Source: Mycolicibacterium mucogenicum DSM 44124
GTDB taxonomy: Bacteria; Actinomycetota; Actinomycetes; Mycobacteriales; Mycobacteriaceae
Assembly: GCF_005670685.2 (NCBI RefSeq)
Contig: NZ_CP062008.1
Coordinates: forward strand, 2,728,001-2,792,000
Length of the DNA: 64,000 bases
Reading direction: 5' to 3'
Part shown: positions 1 through 10,256 of the stretch, piece after piece
Layout: every line of letters begins with the position of its first letter
How positions within the stretch are numbered: the stretch's first letter is position 1
The notes under the pieces: model-generated
What the model was told of the DNA's origin: nothing
What the model saw: only the letters and a program-made list of their open reading frames with translations
Databases searched by the model: none
Position numbers and translations under genes: made by a program

Positions 1-2
1 AC

Positions 3-158
3 AGTCTGCAGGCGGCGGTGCAGGTCGCGGCCGCCGTGCCGGGGGTGACGGCCGTGCTGCTGTCGCCGGGCGCGGCGAGTTACGACCTGTATGCGAACTA
101 CGTGGCCAAGGCCGCGGCGTTCTGCGAGCTCATCGATGCTGTCAGCCCGTCGAACTAA
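3..158 (+). CDS. C-terminal fragment of a Mur-ligase-like protein (5' end outside window)
   Basis: An open frame enters from the left edge and stops with TAA at 156-158, giving 51 residues. It holds VLLSPGAASYDLYANYV followed by an Ala-rich helix. This resembles the conserved C-terminal block of MurD-type ligases (LLSPACAS-x-D-x-F/Y-x-N-Y), where the enzyme adds an amino acid to a UDP-MurNAc precursor. Only the end is visible, so the exact family cannot be settled. It lies 9 nt before uvrC, which suggests co-transcription. In M. tuberculosis I recall a different gene in this position. Confidence 0.4.
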   Translation, partial: SLQAAVQVAAAVPGVTAVLLSPGAASYDLYANYVAKAAAFCELIDAVSPSN

Positions 159-167
159 CCTGTAACA

Positions 168-2165
168 GTGCCTGATCCATCGACGTACCGGCCTGCGCCC
201 GGGACCATCCCGCTGGAACCGGGGGTGTACCGGTTCCGGGATCCGCACGGTCGGGTCATCTACGTCGGCAAGGCCAAGAGCCTGCGCAGCCGGCTGAACT
301 CGTACTTCGCCGACCTGTCGGCCCTCGCGCCGCGGACCCGGCAGATGGTGACCACGGCCGGCAGCGTGGAGTGGACGGTCGTCACGACCGAAGTCGAAGC
401 GCTGCAACTGGAATACAACTGGATCAAGGAATTCGATCCGCGGTTCAACATCCGGTACCGCGACGACAAGTCGTACCCCGTGCTGGCCGTCACCCTGGGC
501 GAGGAGTACCCGCGGCTGTTCGTCTACCGCGGCCCGCGGCGCAAGGGCGTCCGGTACTTCGGCCCGTACTCGCACGCCTGGGCCATCCGCGAGACGCTGG
601 ATCTGCTCACCCGGGTGTTCCCGGCGCGCACCTGCTCGAACGGAGTGTTCAAGCGGCACAACCAGATCGGGCGGCCCTGTCTGTTGGGCTACATCGACAA
701 GTGTTCGGCGCCGTGCGTCGGCCGGGTGACCGCCGCCGAGCACCGCAAGATCGTCGAGGACTTCTGCGACTTCCTGGCCGGCAAGACCGACCGGCTGGCG
801 CGGGACATGGAACAGCAGATGGCCGAGGCCGCCGAGGAATTGGAGTTCGAGCGGGCGGCGCGGCTGCGGGACAACATCTCGGCACTCAAGCGGGCGCTGG
901 AGAAACAGGCCGTGGTGCTCGGTGACGGTACCGACGCCGACGTGGTGGCCTTCGCCGACGACGATCTGGAAGCCGCCGTGCAGGTGTTCCACGTCCGGGG
1001 CGGCCGGGTCCGCGGTCAGCGCGGCTGGGTCATCGAGAAGTCCGGCGAGCCGGGGGAGTCCGGTGAGGACTATCTGGTGAGCCAGTTCCTCACGCAGTTC
1101 TACGGCGATCAGGCCGAACTGCGCGGCACCGGGCCGACCGACGAGACCACCAACCCGGTGCCGAAAGAGGTTCTGGTGCCGGTACTTCCGGACAACGCCG
1201 GCGAACTCGCCGACTGGCTGTCCGGCCTGCGGGGCTCGCGGGTGCAGCTGCGCGTGGCGCAGCGCGGCGACAAGCGCGCCCTCGCCGACACCGTGCAACG
1301 CAACGCGCAGGACGCGCTGGCGCAGCACAAGCTCAAGCGTGCCGGTGACTTCAACGCCAGATCGGAAGCACTGCAGAGCATTCAGGATTCGCTGGAGTTG
1401 GACGACGCGCCGCTGCGCATCGAGTGCGTCGACATCAGCCACGTGCAGGGCACCGACGTCGTGGCCTCGCTGGTGGTGTTCGAGGACGGGTTGCCGCGCA
1501 AGTCCGACTACCGGCACTACGCGATCCGCGAGGCCGCCGGCGACGGCCGGTCCGACGACGTCGCGTCCATCGCCGAGGTCACCCGCCGGCGCTTCGCGCG
1601 CCACGTCGCCGACACCCAGGTGCCCGCAGACCCCGAAACCACCGAAACCCCGGCGCGGCCAAAGCGATTCGCGTATCCACCCAACCTTTTCGTGGTCGAC
1701 GGCGGCGCGCCGCAGGTCAACGCGGCGGCCGCGGTGCTCGACGAACTGGGTGTCACCGACGTGGCGGTCATCGGGCTGGCCAAACGGCTGGAAGAGGTGT
1801 GGGTGCCCGAGCAGCCGGACCCGCTGATCATGCCGCGCAACAGCGAGGGCCTGTACCTGCTGCAGCGGGTGCGTGACGAAGCCCACCGGTTCGCCATCAG
1901 CTATCACCGGAGCAAACGGTCGAAGCGGATGACGGCGTCGGTGCTCGACGCCATCCCCGGTCTCGGTGAGCACCGGCGCAAGGCCTTGGTCACCCACTTC
2001 GGCTCGGTGGCACGGTTGAAGGAGGCCGGCGTCGACGAACTGACGGCGGTGCCGGGCATCGGGGCGGCGACGGCGCAGGCGGTGGTCGATGCGCTGCGCT
2101 CTGATTCCCAGCCGGAACCGGGGGCGGCGCCGACCGATATCGGCAATGATCGGACAGGGCAGTGA
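168..2165 (+). CDS. uvrC: UvrABC nucleotide excision repair endonuclease subunit C
   Basis: Incises damaged DNA on both sides of a lesion within the UvrB-DNA complex. The 665-residue protein has the usual order: a GIY-YIG nuclease at about 14-95 (GVYRF, then YVGKAKSL), a UvrB-binding UVR helix pair near 210-245, an RNase H-like endonuclease domain around 415-550 (ECVDISH near 418 and FVVDGG near 508 carry acidic residues), and two helix-hairpin-helix motifs at the end ([12 protein letters not shown] and [12 protein letters not shown]). The start is GTG. It is followed by rapZ, cuvA and whiA, as in other actinobacteria. Confidence 0.97.
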   Translation: MPDPSTYRPAPGTIPLEPGVYRFRDPHGRVIYVGKAKSLRSRLNSYFADLSALAPRTRQMVTTAGSVEWTVVTTEVEALQLEYNWIKEFDPRFNIRYRDDKSYPVLAVTLGEEYPRLFVYRGPRRKGVRYFGPYSHAWAIRETLDLLTRVFPARTCSNGVFKRHNQIGRPCLLGYIDKCSAPCVGRVTAAEHRKIVEDFCDFLAGKTDRLARDMEQQMAEAAEELEFERAARLRDNISALKRALEKQAVVLGDGTDADVVAFADDDLEAAVQVFHVRGGRVRGQRGWVIEKSGEPGESGEDYLVSQFLTQFYGDQAELRGTGPTDETTNPVPKEVLVPVLPDNAGELADWLSGLRGSRVQLRVAQRGDKRALADTVQRNAQDALAQHKLKRAGDFNARSEALQSIQDSLELDDAPLRIECVDISHVQGTDVVASLVVFEDGLPRKSDYRHYAIREAAGDGRSDDVASIAEVTRRRFARHVADTQVPADPETTETPARPKRFAYPPNLFVVDGGAPQVNAAAAVLDELGVTDVAVIGLAKRLEEVWVPEQPDPLIMPRNSEGLYLLQRVRDEAHRFAISYHRSKRSKRMTASVLDAIPGLGEHRRKALVTHFGSVARLKEAGVDELTAVPGIGAATAQAVVDALRSDSQPEPGAAPTDIGNDRTGQ

Positions 2166-2196
2166 GCACGCAGCACCAGCGGATGAGCAGCGGGGG

Positions 2197-3102
2197 ATGG
2201 ACGAAGTCGTGACGGACGATCAGATGGACGGTGCTGCCGGTGAGATCGACGTGGTTCTGGTCACGGGTCTGTCCGGTGCCGGGCGCGGCACCGCGGCCAA
2301 GGTGCTCGAGGATCTCGGCTGGTACGTCGCCGACAACCTGCCCCCGGAGCTGATCACCCGGATGGTCGAGCTGGGTCTGGCCGCCGGATCGCGCATCACC
2401 AAGCTGGCCGTGGTGATGGACGTGCGGTCGCGCGGCTTCACGGGCGACCTGGATTTCGTTCGCCGTGAATTGGCGACCCGCAGCGTCTTCCCGCGGGTGC
2501 TGTTCCTGGAGGCATCCGACGACATCCTGGTGCGCCGCTACGAACAGAACCGGCGCAGTCACCCGCTGCAGGGCAACCAGACACTCGCGGAAGGCATTGC
2601 CGCCGAACGGAGATTGCTGGAGTCCGTGCGTGCCACGGCCGACCTGATCATCGACACCTCGACGCTGCCGGTACCGGCGCTGCGGGCCGGCATCGAACGC
2701 GCCTTCAGTGGGGAGGCCGTCGCCGGGACGAGCGTGACGGTCGAGAGTTTCGGCTATAAATATGGTCTGCCGATGGACGCCGACACCGTGATGGATGTCC
2801 GATTCCTGCCGAATCCGCATTGGGTCGACGAGTTGCGGCCCCACACCGGGCAGCATCCGGCGGTTCGCGACTACGTGCTGGGACAAGAGGGCGCCGCCGA
2901 GTTCCTGGACACCTACCATCGGCTGCTGGGGGTTGTGATCGACGGCTATCGCAGGGAGGGGAAGCGCTACATGACCGTGGCCATCGGCTGCACCGGCGGC
3001 AAGCATCGCAGTGTGGCGATCGCCGAAGCGCTGGCCAACCGGCTGCGTGGTGGCGACCACCTGACCGTGCGCGTGCTGCACCGGGATCTGGGGCGCGAAT
3101 GA
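2197..3102 (+). CDS. rapZ: RapZ-like nucleotide-binding protein (YvcJ family)
   Basis: P-loop NTPase family member. RapZ of E. coli is an RNA-binding adaptor that controls amino-sugar synthesis; the actinobacterial role is not defined. The P-loop is GLSGAGRGTAAK near residue 20, and the C-terminal half has the conserved IGCTGGKHRSVA signature near residue 263. ATG 2197 was chosen because it gives 301 residues, the length I recall for the M. tuberculosis protein, and has a G-rich site upstream; the frame is open further up to 2089. It lies just downstream of uvrC, and its TGA overlaps the ATG of the next gene (ATGA). Confidence 0.93.
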   Translation: MDEVVTDDQMDGAAGEIDVVLVTGLSGAGRGTAAKVLEDLGWYVADNLPPELITRMVELGLAAGSRITKLAVVMDVRSRGFTGDLDFVRRELATRSVFPRVLFLEASDDILVRRYEQNRRSHPLQGNQTLAEGIAAERRLLESVRATADLIIDTSTLPVPALRAGIERAFSGEAVAGTSVTVESFGYKYGLPMDADTVMDVRFLPNPHWVDELRPHTGQHPAVRDYVLGQEGAAEFLDTYHRLLGVVIDGYRREGKRYMTVAIGCTGGKHRSVAIAEALANRLRGGDHLTVRVLHRDLGRE

Positions 3103-4445
3103 CGGAAGATCGGGCTCCCGCACGCATCGTGGCGCTCGGCGGCGGGCACGGCCTGTACGCGACGCTGTCCGCGGCGCGCCGGCTGACGCCGCACGTCACC
3201 GCCATCGTCACCGTCGCCGACGACGGCGGTTCGTCGGGCCGGCTGCGCTCCGAACTGGACATCGTGCCGCCGGGTGATCTGCGAATGGCGTTGGCGGCCT
3301 TGGCATCCGACAGTCCGCACGGGCAGTTGTGGGCCACCATCATCCAGCACCGCTTCAACGGCAGCGGTGCGCTGGCCGGGCATCCGATCGGCAATCTCCT
3401 GCTCGCCGGCCTCAACGAGGTACTGGCCGACCCGGTCGCCGCGCTCGACGAGCTGGGCCGGATCCTGGGGGTCAAGGGCCGCGTGCTGCCGATGTGTCCC
3501 ATCGCGTTGCAGATCGAGGCCGACGTGTCGGGGCTCGAGGCCGATCCGCGGATGAGCCGCGTGATCCGTGGTCAGGTCGCGGTCGCGACGACCCCGGGCA
3601 AGGTGCGCCGGGTGCGGCTGCTGCCGGGCGATCCGCCGGCCACCCGGCAGGCCGTCGACGCCATCATGTCGGCCGACCTCGTGGTGCTCGGTCCGGGCTC
3701 GTGGTTCAGCAGTGTGATCCCGCATGTGCTGGTGCCCCAGCTGCTGGCCGCGCTGCAGGCGACCGCGGCGCGCCGGGCCCTGGTGCTCAACCTCGCCGCC
3801 GAGCCGGGGGAGACCGCCGGGTTCTCCGCCGAACGTCACGTGCACGTGCTGTCGCAGCATGCGCCGGGCCTGACGGTGCACGACATCATCGTCGACGCCG
3901 CGAGCGTCCCCAGTGAGCGGGAACGCGACCAACTGCGCCGGGCGGCGTCGTTTCTCGAGGCTCAGGTCGAGTTTGCTGACGTATCCCGACCTGGTACACC
4001 TTTACATGACCCGGCACGGCTTGCGGCTGCTCTGGAGCGGGTGCGTCTCAATGGCAGCGCACCGGCCCGGCCCGCATACGAGCCATCTACTCCCGCCGCT
4101 CGGTCGGCCGACGGATTACTCCGTCAGCAGCCGGCCCTGAAGGACCAAGAGGTGACGATTCGTGGCGATGACTTCGGAAGTGAAGGACGAACTGAGCCGG
4201 CTGGTCGTCAACTCGGTGACCGCTCGCCGGGCCGAGGTGGCGTCGCTGCTGCGGTTCGCCGGCGGCCTGCACATCGTGGCCGGACGCGTCGTCGTCGAGG
4301 CCGAGGTCGACCTGGGCAGCATCGCCCGGCGGCTGCGCAAGGACATCTACGACCTGTACGGCTACAACGCCGTCGTGCACGTGCTGTCGGCCAGCGGTAT
4401 CCGCAAGAGCACCCGGTACGTGGTGCGCGTCGCGCAGGACGGTGA
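3099..4445 (+). CDS. cuvA: CuvA/YvcK-family protein with abnormal 3' extension overlapping whiA
   Basis: YvcK/CofD-like Rossmann protein needed for cell-wall homeostasis and carbon use in mycobacteria. The N-terminus has [12 protein letters not shown], followed by [13 protein letters not shown] and [11 protein letters not shown] 3099 overlaps the rapZ stop (ATGA). Family-like sequence ends near 4045 ([12 protein letters not shown]); the usual length is about 340 residues, i.e. near 4120. Here the frame has no stop until 4443-4445, giving 448 residues and a 284-nt overlap with whiA. The extra tail is Arg-rich and is simply whiA read in another frame. A TGA in the +1 frame at 4138-4140 would be a natural end, so a single-base change or sequence error near 4045-4137 is likely. 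Thr331 (EPSTPAA) may match a reported C-terminal phosphosite. Confidence 0.85.
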   Translation: MTEDRAPARIVALGGGHGLYATLSAARRLTPHVTAIVTVADDGGSSGRLRSELDIVPPGDLRMALAALASDSPHGQLWATIIQHRFNGSGALAGHPIGNLLLAGLNEVLADPVAALDELGRILGVKGRVLPMCPIALQIEADVSGLEADPRMSRVIRGQVAVATTPGKVRRVRLLPGDPPATRQAVDAIMSADLVVLGPGSWFSSVIPHVLVPQLLAALQATAARRALVLNLAAEPGETAGFSAERHVHVLSQHAPGLTVHDIIVDAASVPSERERDQLRRAASFLEAQVEFADVSRPGTPLHDPARLAAALERVRLNGSAPARPAYEPSTPAARSADGLLRQQPALKDQEVTIRGDDFGSEGRTEPAGRQLGDRSPGRGGVAAAVRRRPAHRGRTRRRRGRGRPGQHRPAAAQGHLRPVRLQRRRARAVGQRYPQEHPVRGARRAGR

Positions 4446-5145
4446 GGCGCTCGCGCGTCAGACCGGACTGCTCGATCTGCGTGGCCGGCCCGTGCGCGGC
4501 TTGCCGGCCCAGGTGGTCGGCGGCAGCGTCGGCGACGCCGAAGCGGCGTGGCGCGGCGCGTTCCTGGCGCACGGTTCGCTGACCGAGCCCGGTCGGTCGT
4601 CGGCGCTGGAGGTCAGTTGCCCGGGACCGGAGGCGGCGCTGGCGCTGGTCGGTGCGGCCCGGCGACTCGGGGTCAGCGCCAAGGCGCGCGAGGTCCGCGG
4701 CAGCGACCGCGTGGTGGTGCGCGACGGCGAGGCCATCGGCGCGTTGCTGACCCGCATGGGCGCCCAGGACACCCGGCTCAATTGGGAAGAGCGACGGATG
4801 CGCCGCGAGGTGCGTGCCACTGCCAACCGGCTGGCCAACTTCGACGACGCGAACCTGCGCCGGTCCGCGCGGGCGGCGGTCGCGGCCGCGGCGCGCGTCG
4901 AGCGGGCGCTCGACATCCTCGGTGACACGGTGCCCGACCACCTGTCGGCCGCGGGCCGGCTGCGCGTCGAGCACCGGCAGGCCTCGCTCGAGGAACTGGG
5001 CCGGCTGGCCGACCCGCCGATGACGAAAGATGCTGTGGCAGGCCGGATTCGGCGCCTACTGTCGATGGCCGACCGCAAGGCCAAGCTGGAAGGTATTCCG
5101 GACACCGAGTCCGCCGTCACCCCGGACCTGCTCGACGACGCCTAG
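4162..5145 (+). CDS. whiA: WhiA sporulation-type transcription regulator
   Basis: DNA-binding protein combining a degenerate LAGLIDADG homing-endonuclease fold with a C-terminal helix-turn-helix. In Streptomyces it acts with WhiB; in mycobacteria it is conserved with a role in division or cell-cycle genes. The 327-residue length and the opening [16 protein letters not shown] are typical. The HTH is near 275-305 ([26 protein letters not shown]). GTG 4162 is preceded by AGAGGTG. The 5' third is overlapped by the abnormal cuvA tail. Confidence 0.97.
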   Translation: MAMTSEVKDELSRLVVNSVTARRAEVASLLRFAGGLHIVAGRVVVEAEVDLGSIARRLRKDIYDLYGYNAVVHVLSASGIRKSTRYVVRVAQDGEALARQTGLLDLRGRPVRGLPAQVVGGSVGDAEAAWRGAFLAHGSLTEPGRSSALEVSCPGPEAALALVGAARRLGVSAKAREVRGSDRVVVRDGEAIGALLTRMGAQDTRLNWEERRMRREVRATANRLANFDDANLRRSARAAVAAAARVERALDILGDTVPDHLSAAGRLRVEHRQASLEELGRLADPPMTKDAVAGRIRRLLSMADRKAKLEGIPDTESAVTPDLLDDA

Positions 5146-5179
5146 CGCAAGTCCCCCTACCCGCCGGACAGGCGGCGTG

Positions 5180-5204
5180 CGCGACGCGCGGGGCGCGCGT
5201 CGCG
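5180..5204 (+). terminator. GC-rich hairpin after whiA
   Basis: Perfect 10-bp stem (CGCGACGCGC / GCGCGTCGCG) with a 5-nt loop in the 146-nt gap between whiA and gap. There is no T-run, which is common for mycobacterial intrinsic terminators, so its efficiency is uncertain. Confidence 0.6.
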
Positions 5205-5258
5205 TACTGCACGTGGAGTTCGTCACAGCACTAGGCTGGCTGAGGATTCACCGCATGA

Positions 5259-6311
<1,053 letters not shown>

Positions 6312-6334
6312 ACGCACGTAAGAGAAAGACAGGT

Positions 6335-7561
6335 ATGAGCATCAAGACCCTCGATGAGCTGTTGACCGAAGGCGTAGAGGGGCGGGGCGTCCTGGTCCGC
6401 TCCGACCTGAACGTCCCGCTCGACGAGAACGGCAACATCACCGATCCGGGCCGGATCATCGCCTCGGTCCCGACGCTGGCCGCGCTGGCCGACGCCGGTG
6501 CCAAGGTCGTCATCACCGCGCACCTGGGCCGGCCCAAGGGCGGACCGGACCCCAAGTTCTCGCTCGCGCCGGTTGCCGCCGCGCTCGGAGAGAAGCTGGG
6601 CCGCCACGTCCAGCTGGCCGGTGATGTCGTCGGCACCGACGCGCTCGCCCGCGCCGAGGGTCTGACCGACGGCGACGTGCTGCTGCTGGAGAACATCCGC
6701 TTCGACCCGCGCGAGACCAGCAAGGACGACGCCGAGCGCGCGGCCCTGGCCCGTGAGCTGGCGGCGCTGGTCGAGGGTCCCGACGGCTCGCCGGGTGCAT
6801 TCGTCTCCGACGGCTTCGGTGTGGTGCACCGCAAGCAGGCCTCGGTGTACGACGTCGCGAACATCCTGCCGCACTACGCCGGCACGCTGGTGGCCACCGA
6901 GGTCAAGGTGCTCGAGCAGCTGACCAGCTCGACCGAGCGACCGTATGCCGTCGTGCTCGGTGGCTCGAAGGTGTCCGACAAGCTCGCGGTCATCGAGAAC
7001 CTCGCCACCAAGGCCGACAGCATCGTCATCGGCGGCGGCATGTGCTTCACCTTCCTTGCGGCCCAAGGGCTTTCGGTCGGTACCTCGCTGTTGCAGGAGG
7101 AGATGATCGACACCTGTAAGCGGCTGCTGGACACCTACGCCGACGTCATCCACCTCCCCGTCGACATCGTGGTGGCCGACAAGTTCGCCGCCGACGCCGT
7201 GCCGGAGACCGTCGCCTCCGACCGCATCCCGGACGGCAAGATGGGCCTGGACATCGGCCCCGAGTCGGTCAAGCGCTTCACCGCGCTGCTGTCCAACGCC
7301 AAGACCGTGTTCTGGAACGGCCCGATGGGTGTCTTCGAGTTCCCCGCCTTCGCCGACGGCACCCGGGGCGTCGCCGAGGCCATCATCACCGCAACGTCCA
7401 AGGGCGCGTTCAGCGTCGTGGGTGGCGGCGACTCGGCTGCCGCGGTGCGCCAGCTCGAACTCGCCGAGGACGGCTTCTCCCACATCTCGACCGGCGGCGG
7501 CGCGTCACTGGAGTACCTCGAGGGCAAGACCCTCCCGGGCATCGAAGTTCTGGGGTCGTAG
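6335..7561 (+). CDS. pgk: Phosphoglycerate kinase
   Basis: Transfers phosphate from 1,3-bisphosphoglycerate to ADP. The 408-residue protein shows the substrate-binding [12 protein letters not shown] near 20-31, AHLGRPKG near 65-72, and the nucleotide-site motifs WNGPMGVFE and [11 protein letters not shown] in the C-terminal lobe. ATG 6335 follows gap by 23 nt with an AGAGAAAGACAGG site; an open extension upstream overlaps gap and is not family-like. Confidence 0.98.
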   Translation: MSIKTLDELLTEGVEGRGVLVRSDLNVPLDENGNITDPGRIIASVPTLAALADAGAKVVITAHLGRPKGGPDPKFSLAPVAAALGEKLGRHVQLAGDVVGTDALARAEGLTDGDVLLLENIRFDPRETSKDDAERAALARELAALVEGPDGSPGAFVSDGFGVVHRKQASVYDVANILPHYAGTLVATEVKVLEQLTSSTERPYAVVLGGSKVSDKLAVIENLATKADSIVIGGGMCFTFLAAQGLSVGTSLLQEEMIDTCKRLLDTYADVIHLPVDIVVADKFAADAVPETVASDRIPDGKMGLDIGPESVKRFTALLSNAKTVFWNGPMGVFEFPAFADGTRGVAEAIITATSKGAFSVVGGGDSAAAVRQLELAEDGFSHISTGGGASLEYLEGKTLPGIEVLGS

Positions 7562-7564
7562 ACC

Positions 7565-8350
7565 ATGGCGCGTAAGCCGCTCATCGCCGGCAACTGGAAG
7601 ATGAACCTCAATCACTTCGAGGCCATCGCCCTGGTACAGAAGATCGCATTCGCCTTGCCGGACAAGTACTTCGCCAAGGTCGACGTCACCGTCCTGCCGC
7701 CGTTCACCGACCTGCGCAGCGTGCAGACCCTGGTCGACGGCGACAAGCTGCTGCTCACCTACGGCGCCCAGGACGTGTCCCAGCACGACTCCGGCGCCTA
7801 CACCGGTGAGATCAGTGGCGCGTTCCTGGCCAAGCTGGGCTGCACGTTCGTCGTCGTCGGGCACTCCGAGCGCCGGACCTACCACCACGAGGACGACGCC
7901 CTGGTCGCCGCGAAGGCCAAGGCCGCGCTCAAGCACGGCCTGACCCCGATCGTGTGCATCGGCGAGGGGTTGGACGTCCGCGAGGCCGGTAACCACGTCG
8001 AGCACTGCACCAGCCAGCTCACGGGCTCGCTGGCGGGGCTGTCGGCGGACGAGATCAGCCAGGTGGTCATCGCCTATGAGCCCGTCTGGGCCATCGGCAC
8101 CGGGCGCGTGGCCAGCGCCGGCGACGCGCAGGAGGTGTGCGCCGCCATCCGCTCGACCCTGGGCGAGCTGGCGTCGCCCGAGATCGCCGCGACCGTGCGC
8201 GTGCTCTACGGCGGCTCGGTCAACGCCAAGAACGTCGGCGAGTTGGTCGCCAAGCCCGACATCGACGGCGCGCTGGTCGGCGGCGCATCCCTCGACGGCG
8301 AGCAGTTCGCGACGCTGTCGGCGATCGCCGCGGGCGGTCCGCTGCCCTGA
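7565..8350 (+). CDS. tpiA: Triosephosphate isomerase
   Basis: Interconverts dihydroxyacetone phosphate and glyceraldehyde-3-phosphate. The 261-residue TIM barrel has [12 protein letters not shown] at the start, the catalytic His in VVVGHSERR, the catalytic Glu in [12 protein letters not shown], and the phosphate-binding YGGSVNAKN near the end. ATG 7565 begins 3 nt after the pgk stop, so the two are translationally linked. Confidence 0.98.
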   Translation: MARKPLIAGNWKMNLNHFEAIALVQKIAFALPDKYFAKVDVTVLPPFTDLRSVQTLVDGDKLLLTYGAQDVSQHDSGAYTGEISGAFLAKLGCTFVVVGHSERRTYHHEDDALVAAKAKAALKHGLTPIVCIGEGLDVREAGNHVEHCTSQLTGSLAGLSADEISQVVIAYEPVWAIGTGRVASAGDAQEVCAAIRSTLGELASPEIAATVRVLYGGSVNAKNVGELVAKPDIDGALVGGASLDGEQFATLSAIAAGGPLP

Positions 8351-8354
8351 CGGG

Positions 8355-8675
8355 CTAGTTCGCCGGCTCCAACACCATGGTGGGCAGGTTGCCCCTGTTG
8401 ATGCCTCCCGGTAGCTGCCGGGTCGGCGTGGTGGTCAACGGGGCGTCTGCCGCCTTGGCCGGCGGCGCGTGGCAACCTGTCTCGGGGTCCATTCCGGGAA
8501 TGCCCCCGGACTCGACACAGCACAAGTCCGGATTCCGGATGGTCTTCTTCATGCAGTTGTCGTATGCCTCGATATCCCAGGTGTCGTCGCTGGGCGCGGC
8601 GAGCGATATTGCCGGTGTCGTCAGCGCAAATGCGGCAGTCAGCAAAGCCGCGGAAGCACGTTTCACTACGGACAT
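8355..8675 (-). CDS. Small exported Cys-containing protein, function unknown
   Basis: A 106-residue protein starting MSVVKRASAALLTAAF with a Sec-type signal peptide ending near ISLAA at about residue 27. The mature part holds five cysteines (DNC, LCC, TGC pattern) and a Pro/Thr-rich end. ATG 8675 has a perfect GGAGG site 7 nt upstream, which rejects the longer frame starting at 8732. It is convergent with tpiA, 4 nt away, and divergent from secG. No function can be assigned; the cysteines suggest disulfides in the cell envelope or outside the cell. Confidence 0.8.
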   Translation of the reverse strand: MSVVKRASAALLTAAFALTTPAISLAAPSDDTWDIEAYDNCMKKTIRNPDLCCVESGGIPGMDPETGCHAPPAKAADAPLTTTPTRQLPGGINRGNLPTMVLEPAN

Positions 8676-8822
8676 GTTGGCCTCCAAATGGGCCGAGTAG
8701 TGGATGTTGATGTGTCCATGGTGCGCCGTCACGGTCGCCGGTGGCGCGGAATCAGCAACGCAGTTGTGGCCATGGGGACGACGCGACGGCGGACCGCGGC
8801 CGGGCTACGGCACGTCACCCGG

Positions 8823-8828
8823 TAAGCT
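8823..8828 (+). promoter_or_regulatory. -10 box TAAGCT for leaderless secG
   Basis: TAAGCT lies 7 nt upstream of ATG 8836, the spacing expected if transcription starts at the first base of the start codon. There is no Shine-Dalgarno sequence in between. Confidence 0.55.
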
Positions 8829-8835
8829 GTGGCTC

Positions 8836-9072
8836 ATGATTTTGGCCCTGCAGATCACGTTGATCATCACCAGCGTGTTGGTTGTGTTGCTGGTGTTGCT
8901 CCACCGGGCCAAGGGTGGCGGTCTGTCGACCCTGTTCGGCGGCGGTGTGCAGTCCAGCCTGTCCGGGTCCACCGTGGTCGAGAAGAACCTCGACCGACTG
9001 ACCTACTTCATCACCGGCATCTGGCTGGTGTCGATCATCGGCATCGCGCTGCAGATCAAGTACGGCGCCTAG
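8836..9072 (+). CDS. secG: Protein-export membrane protein SecG
   Basis: Small accessory subunit of the SecYEG translocon in the inner membrane. The 78 residues form two membrane segments (about 3-22 and 52-72) flanking the conserved cytosolic loop HRAKGGGLSTLFGGG. The longer open frame upstream lacks family similarity. It is followed by a strong intrinsic terminator. Confidence 0.96.
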   Translation: MILALQITLIITSVLVVLLVLLHRAKGGGLSTLFGGGVQSSLSGSTVVEKNLDRLTYFITGIWLVSIIGIALQIKYGA

Positions 9073-9083
9073 CTTCAGACTTC

Positions 9084-9126
9084 CAGAACCGGCCACGCCT
9101 CTCAGGCGTGGCCGGTTCTGTTTGTT
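9084..9126 (+). terminator. Strong intrinsic terminator after secG
   Basis: A 17-bp perfect stem (9084-9100 with 9104-9120), a 3-nt loop CTC, then TTTGTT. The stem includes CCGGCCACGCCT and its complement. This is the best-formed terminator in the window. Confidence 0.92.
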
Positions 9127-9204
9127 CAGCTACTGACAGCAACCGTCCAGCGGGTGCTGTGCCGGCGCTTATCCCGATGACAGGGCGCGCATAGCGCCGG
9201 CCCC

Positions 9205-9210
9205 TAATCT
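9205..9210 (+). promoter_or_regulatory. -10 box TAATCT for leaderless porin gene
   Basis: TAATCT ends 6 nt before GTG 9217, fitting a leaderless start. No ribosome-binding site is visible. Confidence 0.5.
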
Positions 9211-9216
9211 CGCCTC

Positions 9217-9846
9217 GTGGTGCATCTTCTTCGTATCGGCGCAGGCGCGGCGGTGCTGCTCTGCGTGGCCGGTGGTGTGGCGTCTGCCGATCCGCTGCCG
9301 GTCGCCGATGTCCGCCAGGCCGTCAACACCGAAGATGGCTGGCGCCTTGGGGTTTCGCTCACCCAGATGACCGTCAACTCGGTGCCCAACATGGCGGCGA
9401 CGGCCTTCACGCGCGAAGGCTTCGTCACCGGCCGGGCCGAGGCCGCCATCGACGGGAGCGGCTCGTCGGCTGTCAACAACGGGACGTTGATCGTGGGCCT
9501 GCAGCTGGGCTGCCAGGTCGACCTCAGCGAGGGCGCCAGCGTCGGCGGCGACGCCGACATCGGAATCAACCCCGGATTCAGCGGAAACGTGCTGAATGCC
9601 ATCGGTCCCTACGCCGATCTGGAGGGCAACGTCTCGGTGAACCTGCTGCCGGGCACGATCACCAACGTCGTGCTCGGCAAGAAATCGCTGAAGGGCCGCA
9701 CCGGCGGCATCACCGTCCACGACGCCCACGTCAAGGTCGACGGCTGCGGCGGAGCAGTGGCCGTCCGGTTCTTCTCGACGGTGACGATCGACACCGACAA
9801 GAACGACGACAGCGTGAACGCCTACGGCGACATCCTGCAGCTATGA
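9217..9846 (+). CDS. MspA-family outer-membrane porin
   Basis: Probable octameric beta-barrel channel of the mycobacterial outer membrane. The 209-residue precursor has a signal peptide (LLRIGAGAAVLLCVAGGVASA, cut near residue 24). Family features follow: REGFVTGRAEAAIDG near 66-80, GTLIVGLQLGCQVD, NPGFSG, a central PGTITNVVLGKKSLKG region, and the late block HDAHVKVDGCGGAVAVR with YGDI near the end. Two cysteines (LGCQV and DGCGG) are not found in MspA itself as I recall it and could form a disulfide. Its stop overlaps the start of the next gene (ATGA). Confidence 0.85.
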   Translation: MVHLLRIGAGAAVLLCVAGGVASADPLPVADVRQAVNTEDGWRLGVSLTQMTVNSVPNMAATAFTREGFVTGRAEAAIDGSGSSAVNNGTLIVGLQLGCQVDLSEGASVGGDADIGINPGFSGNVLNAIGPYADLEGNVSVNLLPGTITNVVLGKKSLKGRTGGITVHDAHVKVDGCGGAVAVRFFSTVTIDTDKNDDSVNAYGDILQL

Positions 9847-10205
9847 GCGCCGTACGAACGCCGGTGAGACGCCGGGCCGCGGTGGTCGGCGTCGTGGTCG
9901 TCTGGTTCATGGTTTCTCCGCCGGCCGCTCGTGCCGACTGCACCGGCGCGGGCGACTTCGGCGCCGGATCGGGTTGTGCCCCACCGGGTGACGGCAGCTC
10001 GTCGGCGAAGGCCTGGCCGCCGACATCGGTGGACTGGCCGCCGAACCTGGATGCGGACAGTTCCGGCGAGGGCGGCGACGGCGGCGATTCGCACCCAATT
10101 GTGTTGCCCGACGGGCAGAAACCGTCGACCACGACGTCGCGAACGAGCGGCCCGGCCACACCCACGGCGTCGTCGACGCCGATCGTCCCCGTTGGTTCCC
10201 CGTGA
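9843..10205 (+). CDS. Small exported Pro/Ser/Gly-rich protein coupled to the porin gene
   Basis: A 120-residue protein with a basic N-terminus (VRRRAAVVGVVVVWFMV) and a signal peptide cut near AARA at residue 31. The mature part has two cysteines (DCTGAG, SGCAPP) and a disordered Thr/Pro/Ser-rich tail. ATG 9843 overlaps the porin stop, so the two are translationally coupled. No domain is recognised. The context suggests an envelope partner of the porin, which is inference. Confidence 0.65.
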   Translation: MSAVRTPVRRRAAVVGVVVVWFMVSPPAARADCTGAGDFGAGSGCAPPGDGSSSAKAWPPTSVDWPPNLDADSSGEGGDGGDSHPIVLPDGQKPSTTTSRTSGPATPTASSTPIVPVGSP

Positions 10206-10256
10206 CCGAGTCGGTCTCCGTGCTCTGCGCCAACGGCGGATGGCGTCGATACTGAA

